This document shows positions 1 through 36,645 of a stretch of 64,000 nucleotides of DNA, piece after piece (position 1 is the first letter of the stretch; every line of letters begins with the position of its first letter). The stretch comes from Neodontobutis hainanensis (Eukaryota; Chordata; Actinopteri; Gobiiformes; Odontobutidae), in contig JALDNG010000106.1 in NCBI GenBank assembly GCA_024349245.1, positions 614,501 to 678,500 of the forward strand. The letters are read 5' to 3'. The position numbers and the translations under genes are program-made. The notes under the pieces were generated by a model. That model did no database searches and was not told where the DNA came from. It was given only the letters and a program-made list of their open reading frames with translations.

Positions 1-109
1 AAAAGTGATCAATCGATGCATTACGTGTGGTAGACAGTGACCCTTTGCCAAACAATTGGTCTATCAGCGTCTAAAACTTAAATCATAAGTCGAACGGTTA
101 TTCGACCAA

Positions 110-390
110 ATAACAGTGGGTTAGTGACAGTAAGTGAAGGGCCTTGAGATTCTCTATACCTCCAGTGTCCATAGCACTGGTGTATGAATGTGTGTGACTG
201 TAGAGGTGTGTTTGGTGGTGGTAGGAGAAGGTTGTGAGCGCCGGTTGTGTGGCTGCCCTCCTCTGTCTGCCCCAGGAGTGAACGTGTGTAAATGGGGTGA
301 GTGGAAGCTCCATGTAAAACACTGTTGTAAAGCACTTTGTGATAATTATCTGTGAAAGGTGCTATATAAATAAATTACTTACTTACATAC
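110..390 (+). mobile_element. LINE (L2-like) 3' end fragment
   Basis: It ends with ttgtaaagcactttgtgata, then gaaaggtgctatataaataa and a ttacttactta tail. That is the usual 3' terminus of fish L2/Rex-type LINEs and their SINEs. The upstream part shares GTGGCTGCC and related words with the reverse copy at 7031-7290. No coding capacity remains. Confidence 0.7.
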
Positions 391-3300
391 TAAAGTTTGT
401 GTTTTCTGGATATTGTGTGGCCCTTAATATAATATGAAATTACTATCTTACCACAAAGAGATAGCAAGGGGCAACAATGTCAACATATAATATATGTAAA
501 AATATTATGTTAAAATAAATTACAGTAATGCATCAGTGACTCTGAGGATTATAGATATATAAAAGCTTTCGTGTGAATTTCGTAACCAACCGACAAAACA
601 CCATGCACTTTGATTGTGTGTAGTATAGGCATCTATATCCTGTCTGTATAATATGTGGGTCTGATTCGGTATCACTATACATCTACAGTATGAGTGAAAG
701 TGAAGGGCAAACACAGGAAGGATACATAAATCATGCATGTAGACATTCACTAAACTACAAACAAGTGTAATAAGTATGCAAATAGTAAAAGGCCACATGA
801 AGGTGAGCCCATACACACGCAAACACTGCTCGAGGGTGTGCGGCTGTCAAGGGCTAAGCATGACCTCTGTAAAGTGACACGACAGCCATGAGCAGTGGGT
901 GATGTTATTTAAACATGTGTGAGAGAGAAATAAGGATTCAATCACCTTTTGTGGTGTTAAGGAAGGGCACTGGACATAAACTGTGTGAAGAGTAGCAAAG
1001 GCTTTTAAAGTTCATTTATTAAAAGTAGACACACTATTATATAGTCACTCAGGAACATATAAAATAATAATGTGAACAGTTAGCTGGCTTAAGAAGGCAC
1101 ATTAAATACACAAAGTAAATGTTCTTGCGTGCTAATAAGGAGATCTGTATGATATAACTTTTTAATACAGGAAAGGAAGTGATCTTTGTCTATATTATTT
1201 CATGTAAGACTCATAATAACAAAATAATTGAAAAAAATTTAAAATGAAAGGATAAACCTCTCTCTGACTCCACTATTGACATTTACCTAGTACTTACTAC
1301 GCACATAATTAGTTAAACAATACCAATCATTATTACCATGAACGTTACACGTGTGTGCATAAACCACTGTTTATTTAATCTCTTAAGCCATTTAACTGGT
1401 TCTTTCCACATTTATGTTATAAAACATCCTATTGTGTTGTTTAGAGCCAAATAACTCAACATGTAAACTTATAATTAATAAAAAATATGCATTGTTTTGC
1501 CAGGGCTCATTTGGATTCTTGTTCATTGCCACACATCCAATTTTATTAAAAACTTAACCTTTATGAAACATTAACACAGTTTTTTTCAAGTTTTATTCAA
1601 ATAAATGCTAAAAGCTTGTTTTTTTTTGTTTTTTGTTTTTTGTTCCAACTAACAACAGAACTTTTACCTTGCCTTGACCTTTTAAGCAATAAGCAAAGGT
1701 AAAGTAAAAATTTGAAAGGGGAAAAATGATTTATATATATATATATATATATATAAAATTTTTATATATCCAATTATATATATATATATATATAAATAAT
1801 TTGTATTCAGCCACACAGACTGCAGCTGCACACTCTCCATCAGCCCAGACTTTACAAGGATTATGCATTTCAGCGCACAAGCCCCACTTGTCTGTATAGT
1901 CTCTTACACACATAGAGATGGCAGAGCTGTTAAATTAGGAGCTAGCGGCGTGTCCTGGGTTTTCTGTCAAGGCTCTGTCAAACTGATCCATTGTTGTGTC
2001 TATGCTAAAGCAGACTGACTGTGTACACAGAAGAGCTACAGGTTGGATGTAGTTAAAATTGGCACAGCATAAAATGAGGAAAAGGCACCTGCATTGTGCA
2101 GCAGAGTTCTTTCTTGCACTTTGCTGTAATAATGACATTAGTGCCAGAGGTGAAAGGATGACTTTATACTTAATACAGAGTCTGGCTGCTTTAGCAAATA
2201 AACCTATTGCTACGTGCAGTTTGAAGAGATTTAACATTCCTGTTTGCTTTGAATAGGATTGTTTATATAACCATTAGTCTAACAACACTATGGCTTTCAG
2301 TCTCATCAGCAATTGTTTTTTTTTTTGTTTTTTTACTGTCTTCTAGATGTACAGTTTAAAGGCTCACTGGGAAAAGTCTTTACACTTATAGGCCATACTC
2401 CAGTCTTGTCATAATTCAGCTTCTACTGATATGTATATAACAGTTGTAATCAGTATCAACTACAGCACACTGGATTGTCCGACTACCTCTAAAACATGTA
2501 ATATTATGTTTATGAATAAGTGATACACACTCCAAACTGAACCTATAAAGTATTTCCACTTCCTCTCTTACAGTGTTGTAGCAACTGTGCTGTAACTAAA
2601 ACTGCATGAATGGATCAATGGAAAGCCATATTTTAATACAATTATGGCCTGGTACAGCTTAGAGACAGAAACAAAGAGTGACAGAAGATGAAGTGTTTAG
2701 CAACACCCCAGTGAGGGCAGCATTAGAAGAAAAGTGGGGGGGAAGGAACTTGAATCTGCCTGTGAGCGACCCAGACACAGTAAATCATTACCACCATAAA
2801 CCACAGAGCCAATAAAAAGCACAGCCTCACCCCGCTCTCAGAACCAGGAGGAACGCAGTCGAGGAGGAGCAGGGGGTGCAGATACACATTCTCCCCATCT
2901 GGATCCATTACAGGAGAAAAAATAACTTCCCGCCCAAACACACACAAGTATATGCACTGAAACACACACAGACGCATTGGGCAGCCATATAATCACAATT
3001 GAGAGAAAGGCTCGAACATTTCAAAGACAAACATGTTTTTTCCTGTGGTCTAATAAAATTAAAAGTCAATGCCTCAGATGCTGGCCTGGCCCCGGAGCTG
3101 CCTGGCAATTATAGAGCAGTAAAAAGGCAAATGAGAAAGGGAGCGAGGGAGGAGAGTTGCAGAGAGGGAGCGGGACGGCAGAGGGATGTGGTGATGGGGA
3201 CCATGTGAAATCCCCACGGCGACATGATGCATTAGTGGTGAGTGGGACTGGCTAAGAGAGAGCGGCATAATATAATCATGGCGATAAAGAAGCTTGTTAA

Positions 3301-4138
3301 TGATTATAATACTGTACACACACTGTTGAGTTTGAGGCGTGTTTTCAGTGCAGAGATATGGTATGGTTACAGTTAGTTCAGTGCACTTTTAGATGCTTTT
3401 TCATCGGCATAAGGGGTACACAGCGTCCCACAGCCCCTTGGATTTATTCCAAACAATGTTTTATGGTTATTCAATGGTAGAGCTGAACAATGCAGTCTTA
3501 AATGACAGAGAAATCTCTAAAATTAGGAAATTTGTGCAGGTCATATAATTTAGGGTTTAGAAAGCTGGGGATAAACTAAACTTTATTTTGTATGAGGTAT
3601 CCAAATTGTGCTTACTACTCAGTGAAAATGTAACTTTTCAACTATCTCAATGGCACTAAAATAAACAAGACAAAAAGATAGAAATCCCTTCATTCAAGAT
3701 CAAACACGGTCGATACACCTTTTGTTATGCTCTAATCTTGACTCTATTGACTTGAAACTACAACTGATACTTTAGTGGTGATTTATCTTTATTAGCATGG
3801 AAATTAGCACCAATAACTGGTGTTTTGATTAGAGATAAGGGCAGTCAATGAGGAGACAGCCTTGTTTCTGATTGAATTGGTTGTAACGCCTATTTCACAG
3901 GTTAAATACATAAAGCTGTGAGTGCACTTTTCAGTGGCTGTAGATGCATGACCCACTCTTTGTATGGGGCCATACTGTCTCATTCTACGCACGACCCTGG
4001 GCCACAGCTTATAATGCGGCCCCGCTGGGCACCAAAGTGAATTATCCTAACAGGAACCATAGACAATTGCCAGGATGTAACACTGGGGACTGAACTTCCA
4101 CTGAACCTTCTGTCTCTCTGTTTTTTCCTCATCTGCAG
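391..4138 (+). other. 3' part of the epha3 intron upstream of exon A
   Basis: At least 3.7 kb of intron with no exon found: no FN3-1 coding signature appears in any frame. It contains a (TA)n tract (1731-1797) and a T-rich run (1618-1643). A less eroded stretch around 2990-3330 (moderate GC, ATTA/TAAT sites) could be regulatory, but this is an impression only. Confidence 0.8.
1731..1797. repeat. (TA)n microsatellite, two blocks
   Basis: Alternating TA at 1732-1754 and 1775-1793, separated by an AT-rich spacer. The two blocks could fold back on each other. Confidence 0.9.
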
Positions 4139-29538
<25,400 letters not shown>

Positions 29539-31313
29539 GAAGAGAAACCTGTATGTTGTAACTTCGGTTGCTAATCGCACTCTTGACACACAAGAGTGCA
29601 CGTCCTATCTTGGAAATGGATGAAAAAGAGTAGGTCATTCAAATGAAGGCGTTCATAGTGTTATTGAAAGACATCATTAGGGTTCTGAGAAATGGAGTTC
29701 AGTGTTGAATAGTACACTGGGTGGTTCTTACAAATGCCTTATAGACAAAAAAAAAAACATGGATAATGAAAAAGGGTACCAAGGAGGTCCGAGGGACATT
29801 GTCAGGGATACAAACCGGACTGGACACAAATAGTGCTACTGGGGACAAGCACGCTAACAGTCCCTAAAAAGCAGTCTTTGGTATGTGGTGGAAATATTTG
29901 GATGATTGCACCGGACAGCCGCATCTTGTGCATTTGTGGACCGTTGATGGAATATTGAAGTCTGAGGCATGAGACTTACTTCTTACTACCTACATTAACT
30001 TCCTCTATCCATGAGAGCACTGATCTGGACAGTAACCAAGCCATTTTACTTTGTAGCTCTAACCCATAGCATTTGCATTAAGCGCTCACCTAAAAGCAAT
30101 AACTGTGATAATCAGCCCAGTCATATGGTCTCCCGACACTTGTATTTGATGCTGTGCTTTGAAGGTGGAGGCTAACACATTTCACGCCTATTATTTTCTT
30201 CATGGTGGTGTATCTGCTTTCTGTCTGTGCTCTTCAGTGGCTGTTGAACACTCCTCGTGCAGTTCCCACAAACCAATGTCCCTTCTGTCAAATCTCAGGA
30301 TGTAGATTTTCTTAGTTTGATTATCTCAATGGTAAGAGGAACTTAAAAAAGGTGAAGAGGAGTGTCAATTGACAAGGCAGCGTTTTTCAGGTGGCACTGA
30401 GCTGCAAAAAACACCAGCTTGTTTGGATTTTAAAGAGAAGAAGCAAGCATATTCACAATACTCACACAAATTATCTTATCTTTTACTTCTGTGCAACATC
30501 CACAGCCTACAGTGGATCTACACTGGTACTTAATGGGCCATTTGCTTTGTTATACTTTGATAACTTATTAACAAAGCCATGAGAGAGTAATCATTTTTGT
30601 CATCTATAAAAAGGGAATTTATTCTAACCATATATTAACTCATAATTCTTGTGTATTGCAAAAAGTTGAGTGCCTCCTGTTTTTGAGTTGATTAATGTTG
30701 GAATCACAGCAAAAACGGATACAGTTTGAGTTCAGTTTGAAGTGTTATTCTTTTCTTCTGTCACATGTCGGCTTGTGTCATCATTTCAATTTTTAAACTA
30801 GGACTGCAAATGCCCTGAAAGAGATGCAACACTTTCATCAAATATCACTTTGTTAGTGAGTTAGTGTGTTTTATGTCCAGGATGGGGTTTCCTAAAGGCA
30901 CCTTCAATAAGTCATCTCTGCAATGTTTAAAGATGCTAAAGTCTTGCTCAATATCACACAGCCAATATCTTAGCGTGGCACATATCTATCCAGAGTTTCC
31001 TGGAGGCTCTTTAGTACTTTGCGCTGTTGGATGGGTACTAGAGAGGCCAAGTCACAACCTTTCTGACTGATTCTCATCTACCTTCACATGTCTAACATTT
31101 TGTACCAAGAAAATCCCTGTTTGTTATTGAGAAATACCACTTTTTTTTTAAAGAAATTGACCTTATAAACAAACACAACTGTGAACAGATGCCTGTATTT
31201 AGAACATAATGGAAACTGATGAACTAGTGTTAGTTAAAGGAATATTTCAGTATTTACTAAAAAAGGGCTTTGGAGATTTTAGGAAAGACGACATTGCGCT
31301 TGATAGTCCGCTA

Positions 31314-31596
31314 GTTTACACAACCCCAGTGTTTTGACACCTCGAAAGCGAAACCATTCTGAATCCGTCAGAGTGGTGTTTTCATTTAGTTTAGTTGCGG
31401 GTGCCGCTCTTGTGTAAACGCTGAAGATGCATGCACAGCCAACGACTATACAGAAGAGTGTGTAGCAAAAGAAAACCCACCCCCTTCGGGTTTGGCATAT
31501 AAACTACATCGTTTTGTACAGATTGTAACATTGTGTCAACGCGAGTCGACGAGGGCATGACTGTTTCGTTTTTCTGACCAGCGTTGTTGTGTAAAC
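31314..31596. mobile_element. MITE-like element inside the epha3 3' UTR
   Basis: Ends gtttacacaac (31314-31324) and gttgtgtaaac (31586-31596) are exact 11 bp inverted repeats, with weaker similarity beyond (ccccagtg against the reverse of agcgtt). The CpG-rich core (cctcgaaagcgaaacc, gcgagtcgacgagg) differs from its AT-rich surroundings. No coding capacity. Confidence 0.6.
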
Positions 31597-31811
31597 GGCC
31601 CCTCGGTTTAAAGAAGTAAAACATAAGGCCATAAAACAAGTCTTCTAAAACTACATCAGTGCACGTGCATGTTACATTTAAGGTATTTACATATACAGTA
31701 GATCTTTTCCAGCATATGACTGCTTTTTATTCTGGTTCACCTTTATACAACCCCATAATTTTGCACTTCACAGTACAAGGCCCTGTCTAAACTAGAAATT
31801 GTGTTAAACTC

Positions 31812-31852
31812 ACAGAGACTAAAATATATACTGTATACATTTTAGTCTCTGT
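31812..31852 (+). other. 3' UTR stem-loop
   Basis: acagagactaaaat (31812-31825) and attttagtctctgt (31839-31852) are exact 14 bp reverse complements around a 13-nt loop. In the mRNA this would form a stable hairpin. Function unknown. Confidence 0.75.
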
Positions 31853-32481
31853 TTAGTTGCTTCTTTCTGCTTCTCCAAACTAGGAATGTGATTACAGTTA
31901 CCTACTCTATGGAATAACATAACTTATTTATTGCAAAGTATCTCATGCGCCCTATTTTACAAACTACTGGACAATCCCTTTAGATAACAAAATAAGATGA
32001 CAACCTTTCCAATATTTGGATTATTTTAATGTTCTTAAGTAATGTTTTTTCTTATTCTTACATTTACACGTTTATGATTGTCTTTTATATTGATGAAACT
32101 ATTTTAAAGTTCAGGTAAAATATGGAGAAATACAAATCATATTTTCTCAAAATCTTCAACAGATAGGGCCTGAGTTAGCCACTTGAGATACTTATGAGGG
32201 TGTCCCAAGCACTTCGTTGGAAATACTTCGCACTTTGAATGGACTGATAATGCCTTTAGTTGACCGGGCAGCAGTGATAGTGGTGCTTTTAGGAAACCCA
32301 CGCCTGTTGAGTGTCTGTTGGTACTCTGTTTTACCTGTGGATGCTGCAGTTGCTGCTACGTGTCTGGAGTAATATGTACATAATGTAAACCATCTTAATA
32401 ACAGCAACTAGCACTACCGAGCCCGTTCTGTGTACATGGCCATCCCTCTTTGTACAAATGTTTGTATGTATAAAGAAAGAA

Positions 32482-32487
32482 ATTAAA
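32482..32487 (+). terminator. Candidate epha3 poly(A) signal ATTAAA
   Basis: ATTAAA in aagaaattaaattgtgcaac, 2.9 kb after the stop codon, followed by T/GT-rich sequence (about 32555-32578). Confidence 0.45.
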
Positions 32488-32874
32488 TTGTGCAACATTT
32501 TTAATTAAAATCGAGAGAAAAATCATTTGTATTATATCTGTATTTGGAATTATATTTGTCTGTTGTTGTTTTTTTTCTACAAGTAAAAAGACAATTATAA
32601 TTACATTATTATTTATTTGCTAACATTATAAAGAACAATGTTTTTAGCAAACAGTAAATTATGTGTTAGTGCTATATGTGTTTTGTTTTTGGACTTACTT
32701 TATGAACATCAGAGAGAGCAATACTGTTATCCATGTCCAAAATCCAGATCCCTCATTCTGTCTCTAAACTGACCCGCGTGTCTGTGTGAGAGTTTGTGTG
32801 CAAATGTAGATGGCCTTGTCTACTAATGTCAAATGATTTGTAGTGGATACATTTATATTTTTATAATAAATATT

Positions 32875-32880
32875 GGCAAA
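32875..32880 (+). terminator. Alternative epha3 poly(A) signal AATAAA
   Basis: Canonical AATAAA with a GT-rich stretch (gttgttcctgtgttttt) about 30 nt downstream. It would give a 3' UTR of about 3.35 kb. Confidence 0.4.
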
Positions 32881-33225
32881 ATATTTTCCAAAAAATGGAT
32901 GATGACAAAGTTGTTCCTGTGTTTTTATTTGATTGGATGAAGAGTACAGCACTGACAGCAGTTCAACCACAGAGGGATTCGGACACATCCAAGCCAGCAA
33001 CATCTGTAGCTTTTTGTTTTCCTACAGTTTCTTTGTATTTATTAATTTATTTTCTCTACTTTTCTAATATAAGTTTTATTTCTGTAACTATTTCCAAAAT
33101 GTAAAAAGGGCACATGACTGAAAATTTAAAAAAAACACTATTTACATTTCCCTATTTAAGACAAATTATTATTTTATACCCAGTTGAAACAATTAGATCC
33201 ATTATTTTTTGATCCTATCACTCTT
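32881..33225. other. Intergenic sequence downstream of epha3
   Basis: AT-rich, no gene or repeat recognised. It begins with the GT-rich region belonging to the second poly(A) candidate. Confidence 0.75.
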
Positions 33226-33475
33226 TGTATATTTTTTTATCACTTTATTATCCCAGTTTGGGAAATTTACTGTCAGCAGCAACCACCAGGGGGCGCCCAG
33301 CATGCTTTGATGTTGGTAGGGGAAGCTAGAATACCCAGAGAAAACCTACCCAAGCACGGGGAGAACATGTATACTCCATACAAAAAGGCCCCCAGCTCGG
33401 GAGTTGAACCCTGGACCTTCTCTGAGGAGACAGTGTTACCCACTGTCCCACCGTGCCACCACAGTGACCACTAAA
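33226..33475 (-). mobile_element. tRNA-headed retroposon (family R1, reverse orientation)
   Basis: Landmarks are gagaaaacctacccaagcac, ggggagaacatgtatactcc, aaaggcccccagctcgggag and ttgaaccctggacc, then actgtcccaccgtgccacc at the end. Read in reverse this is the tRNA-like head (ggtggcacggtgg, B-box-like gggttcaa) followed by the body, as at 60170. The open frame across it is not a gene. Confidence 0.8.
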
Positions 33476-34610
33476 ATGCATTTGTATCTTTTAATTTATT
33501 TATTTTTTTAAAGTGAACTAATCTCATCTGATTATATTTGTACCAAGTTTGTTCATAGCCAAGGGCTACCATAGGTACTCACAGGCTGTAGAAATGAGGG
33601 GTCTTCAGCCCGTGAAAACCCTTTCTTGTTGCCCCCAAAAACTGGCCTCAAAACTGTGCTCAGAAGCCAAATGCAGGTTGTTTATAGAAGTAGTGAAAAA
33701 AAGCCAAGATAACGGCAAGCAAGTTGAATTAAACCAAACAGATTGCTATGACTAAGGTTTGTAAGGAGATGTTGTAAGTAAATTTTTCTGATATAGTAAG
33801 CAAAAATAGTAATATGGTCAGATATTTGGTTTTGGACAAATTATTTATTGAGAGTGTGTGCCAAAGCAGTAGATGAACATAAATGTTTAACATCAAAGGG
33901 ATTCTTTAGACCAACAAATACAACTTTTGCTTTGTGCTTCCATGTGTTGAAAAGATCTGAGGCCAAGGTCCTAAAGTCATAACTCAGATGTCGTCCTGTT
34001 CATTTAAGATTCTATAGATCAAGGTTTTGGCACATGTTGTGATCTTTGGAATAAAAGACAGCAATCTCATGTGAGTGACATATACAGTGCACAGGACAGG
34101 TGTTTTTGATCACAGGGCAAAATGGAAACAGAGATACTGCCTTTAGAGGTTTTGTATCAACAAAGTGATCCCTTTGTGTTCAACAAAACACTTGTTGAAT
34201 ATAATGTAATTTACAATTTTGCACGTCTCCCCAAAACCATATAGTTCTCTACTTTATAAGCAATATTATTTTGGGTGTCTACTTAATTTTTTATTTGATT
34301 AAATTTTGTTAAATTCCTCTACTGGCATGAGATTGGTTACTTTACTGCTATTATGGAGTGACAGCTTTTTACAAAGTAGAATAATCGATTAATATCCAGT
34401 GATACTTTTCAGACTATTAGAAAAACACAATCTTTTAGTTCAGCTAGATTGGTGTTAATTATGCTTTGCAACCTTGGTGTATGCTAACCTTGCACTTTTC
34501 AGGAAAGGTTTGTGCTACATAAAAACAAAGACATCTAAACAAAACCAAAACAGGACGAGATGGTACAATCTTCTGTGTTGATAACTTTCCAAGAGCAAAC
34601 AGAGTGATAC
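33476..34610. other. Intergenic sequence
   Basis: About 1.1 kb, AT-rich. No repeat or coding signal is recognised. The open frame at 33549-33755 has no family resemblance. Confidence 0.75.
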
Positions 34611-34815
34611 ATTCATTCATTCATCCACTTACTTATGCTGAGTCCCGTTAGGGGTTGAGTGTGACTGCACCCTGTCCCAGCAGCTTTGTGCCTGTGGCTG
34701 GATACACCTTAGACAATGGCCAGTTAGTTTTAGGGCTGACACTTAGACAAGGGCAGTGACAGGCAACAGTTCCCTCTCACATTCACGCAATAGGAACAAT
34801 TTAGAGGCTGTTGTG
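34611..34815 (-). mobile_element. Retroposon family R1 fragment (reverse)
   Basis: Preceded by (cattcatt)n-like sequence. It shows gagtcccgttaggggttgag, cctgtcccagcagctttgtg, tggccagttagttttagggc and tctcacattcacgcaatagg, in the same order as the copy at 11690. Degenerate. Confidence 0.7.
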
Positions 34816-35740
34816 TTGTTAAATTATCATTGTGAATGTAAAGCAGACTGCGATCTTTACAACAAACTTAACTTAACACACCCTCAACTGCATTCCAATG
34901 TCAGCATCACTAGGGACAGCAAACAAACCATATACAGTACCAACAGTAATAGACCTACACTTTAGCCTGACCACATCTGTGAACCAGCTCCCAATGTAAT
35001 CTCCTTATCTCACTGCTGCCCCTCCTGTTGCTTTGAACACTTACAGTCACATACTTGGGCTCTGATTATGTCTGGTTAAAGTCCATTTGTTGCAGGATTT
35101 TAATGCGAAAGCCCTGATTTCGCTCTGCCTGTGTGGAGATGAGATGTGTCACCGTGGGAGAGAATGATGTGCACTCTGCTCAATGTTGAAAGGCTGACAC
35201 TATCCAGATGTTCCCAGGCAGATGTGCACACACAGGGAAAACAGGACACTTCCCCTTTCCTGAGCTGAGAAACAATGAGCATAGTCTTCTTGACAGCGCC
35301 ACCAACACATTTGTCTCAAACTGCACTTGATGCAGAAAGCACAGATATTATGGGAAAGACAAAGGGAGGTCAGAAAAAACATGGGAGTTGTGAGAAGATA
35401 AAGCCACTGAGGATGTAAGGCAGGTGCGTAAAAAAATGTGCTGCCGGTGTCAGTTTTGTAAAGCAGATTAGAGGGTTTTAAACAATACTGTCTGATAATG
35501 CATCAGTGCAGTGGAGATTAACCAGCACCATTCATCATGTTGTTTGGCAGCACGCAACTCAGATGTGCCCCCTTTAGCTTTTTTCTTATAAAACGTATGG
35601 TTCCACCTGGAGAGTAATGATAATGAGAAAAACTAAGCCACACTGAGTTTGAACAGGTGGTAATATGCAATCAGACAGTACACCTTCACAAAGAGCTCTC
35701 AAATAACTTGTTCATGTAGATTCACATCTGCAATATACCA
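34816..35740. other. Intergenic sequence
   Basis: About 0.9 kb with no recognised repeat. It lies directly upstream of the small membrane-protein frame at 35745. In that frame the nearest upstream stop is TAA at 35661-35663. Confidence 0.7.
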
Positions 35741-35744
35741 TGTG

Positions 35745-35951
35745 ATGTGTGGGAGCCTTTACGACTTCCTTTTAATATTGTTTCTTTTTGCCTTTTGGGC
35801 ATTTATATGCGTTTGGCTTTTTAGCTTATATTTGACCAAGAGACAGAAACTAAACAGGAAGCGAGGAGATGACGTGTACGACATTGACCTGAGTTGGAGG
35901 AAAGCCCCGGTCTCTCTCATTACAGCATGTGGTATGCACTTGACCAGGTGA
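35745..35951 (+). CDS. Candidate single-pass membrane microprotein or exon (hypothetical)
   Basis: An ATG with a purine at -3 opens a 68-codon frame to TGA. It starts MCGSLYDF and continues with an unbroken hydrophobic run (LLILFLFAFWAFICVWLFSL, then YL), followed by a basic cluster KRQKLNRKR and a polar tail GDDVYDIDLSWRKAPVSLIT. By the positive-inside rule the C-terminus would be cytoplasmic. The last codons overlap a consensus splice donor, cag|gtgagt (exon end 35947), so it may be an exon of a longer protein. Tail codons are GC-richer at third positions than the surroundings. I recognise no family. It lies 6.2 kb beyond the epha3 stop, just before a LINE relic, and could be a chance frame. 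Confidence 0.3.
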   Translation: MCGSLYDFLLILFLFAFWAFICVWLFSLYLTKRQKLNRKRGDDVYDIDLSWRKAPVSLITACGMHLTR

Positions 35952-36019
35952 GTTGATTTTTTTTATATTACAGTTGCCCTTTCTATTAACCATAACACTT
36001 GCTTTGAGTGCTTGAGAAG

Positions 36020-36645
36020 AGCCATGGTTCTTCCTTCATTAACTCTCAGCTCCTTTTCACGTACCTTTAACAAACATGTAGGAAATCTTGGAGTCATCTT
36101 TGCTTCAGATCTCAGTATTCATCGTCACATAAAGTAACCAGGTCAGTGTTTTTTCATCTTAAAAACTTTTCCAAAATCAGACCCATTGTATCTCTGTCCG
36201 ATGCTGAAATATGGGTTCACGGCTAAATCAAAAGTAAACTGGACTATTGCAGTTCTCTGTTATCCGGAATCCTTAAAAAATTAGCACACTCCTTACTCGA
36301 TACAAGCCGATAGGAGTGCTCCATTCTTCAGCAGCTGGTCTCCTTGTTGTCCACCTTCTGTTCAGTCCAAAGCTACTCACTTCCAGATGGTATAAAAAAT
36401 GCACCAACATTAACCTCTTTCAAAAGTCGACTCAAAACACACCTTTTCTCACTTGTTTATTAATAACTGTAATACATCTGTTCATTCTGTACATTATTTT
36501 ATACTATTGTTTATTTTGTTTATTTATCTTTATTCTTTTATCTTCTTAGTTTATTCTCTGCAAAGACTTTTGTGTCTTTTCTGTAAAGCACATTTAGTTA
36601 CTTTGGTACAAAATGTGCTCTATAAATACATTTTTTTCTTCTTCT
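36020..36645 (+). pseudogene. Degenerate LINE reverse-transcriptase C-terminal relic
   Basis: Broken translations in shifting frames include GNLGVIFASDLSIHRHIK (from about 36081), FHLKNFSKIRPIVSLSDAEI, IKSKLDYCSSLLSGI and APTLTSFKSRLKTHLFSLVY. These match the order of conserved words in fish L2/Rex-type LINE ORF2 ends (LGVIFDS, LDYCNSL, FKS.LKTHLF). Internal stops and frame changes make it dead. The tail at 36580-36640 (gtaaagcacatttag, gtgctctataaatac) is the usual LINE 3' end. Confidence 0.85.

Larger units (their letters stand above)
29539..32510 (+). other. epha3 3' untranslated region (probable extent)
   Basis: No other gene signal follows the stop until the poly(A) candidates. The first good hexamer is ATTAAA at 32482, then AATAAA at 32875, with T/GT-rich sequence following each. 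The region contains an embedded MITE (31314-31596) and a 14 bp hairpin (31812-31852). The 3' end is a prediction. Confidence 0.6.

Noticed and set aside
1..4138. Search for the FN3-1 or Cys-rich exons of epha3
   Set aside because: No Eph ectodomain signature in any frame with splice sites; the region is intron.
33184..33474. 96-codon plus-strand frame
   Set aside because: Lies over a reverse-oriented tRNA-headed retroposon.
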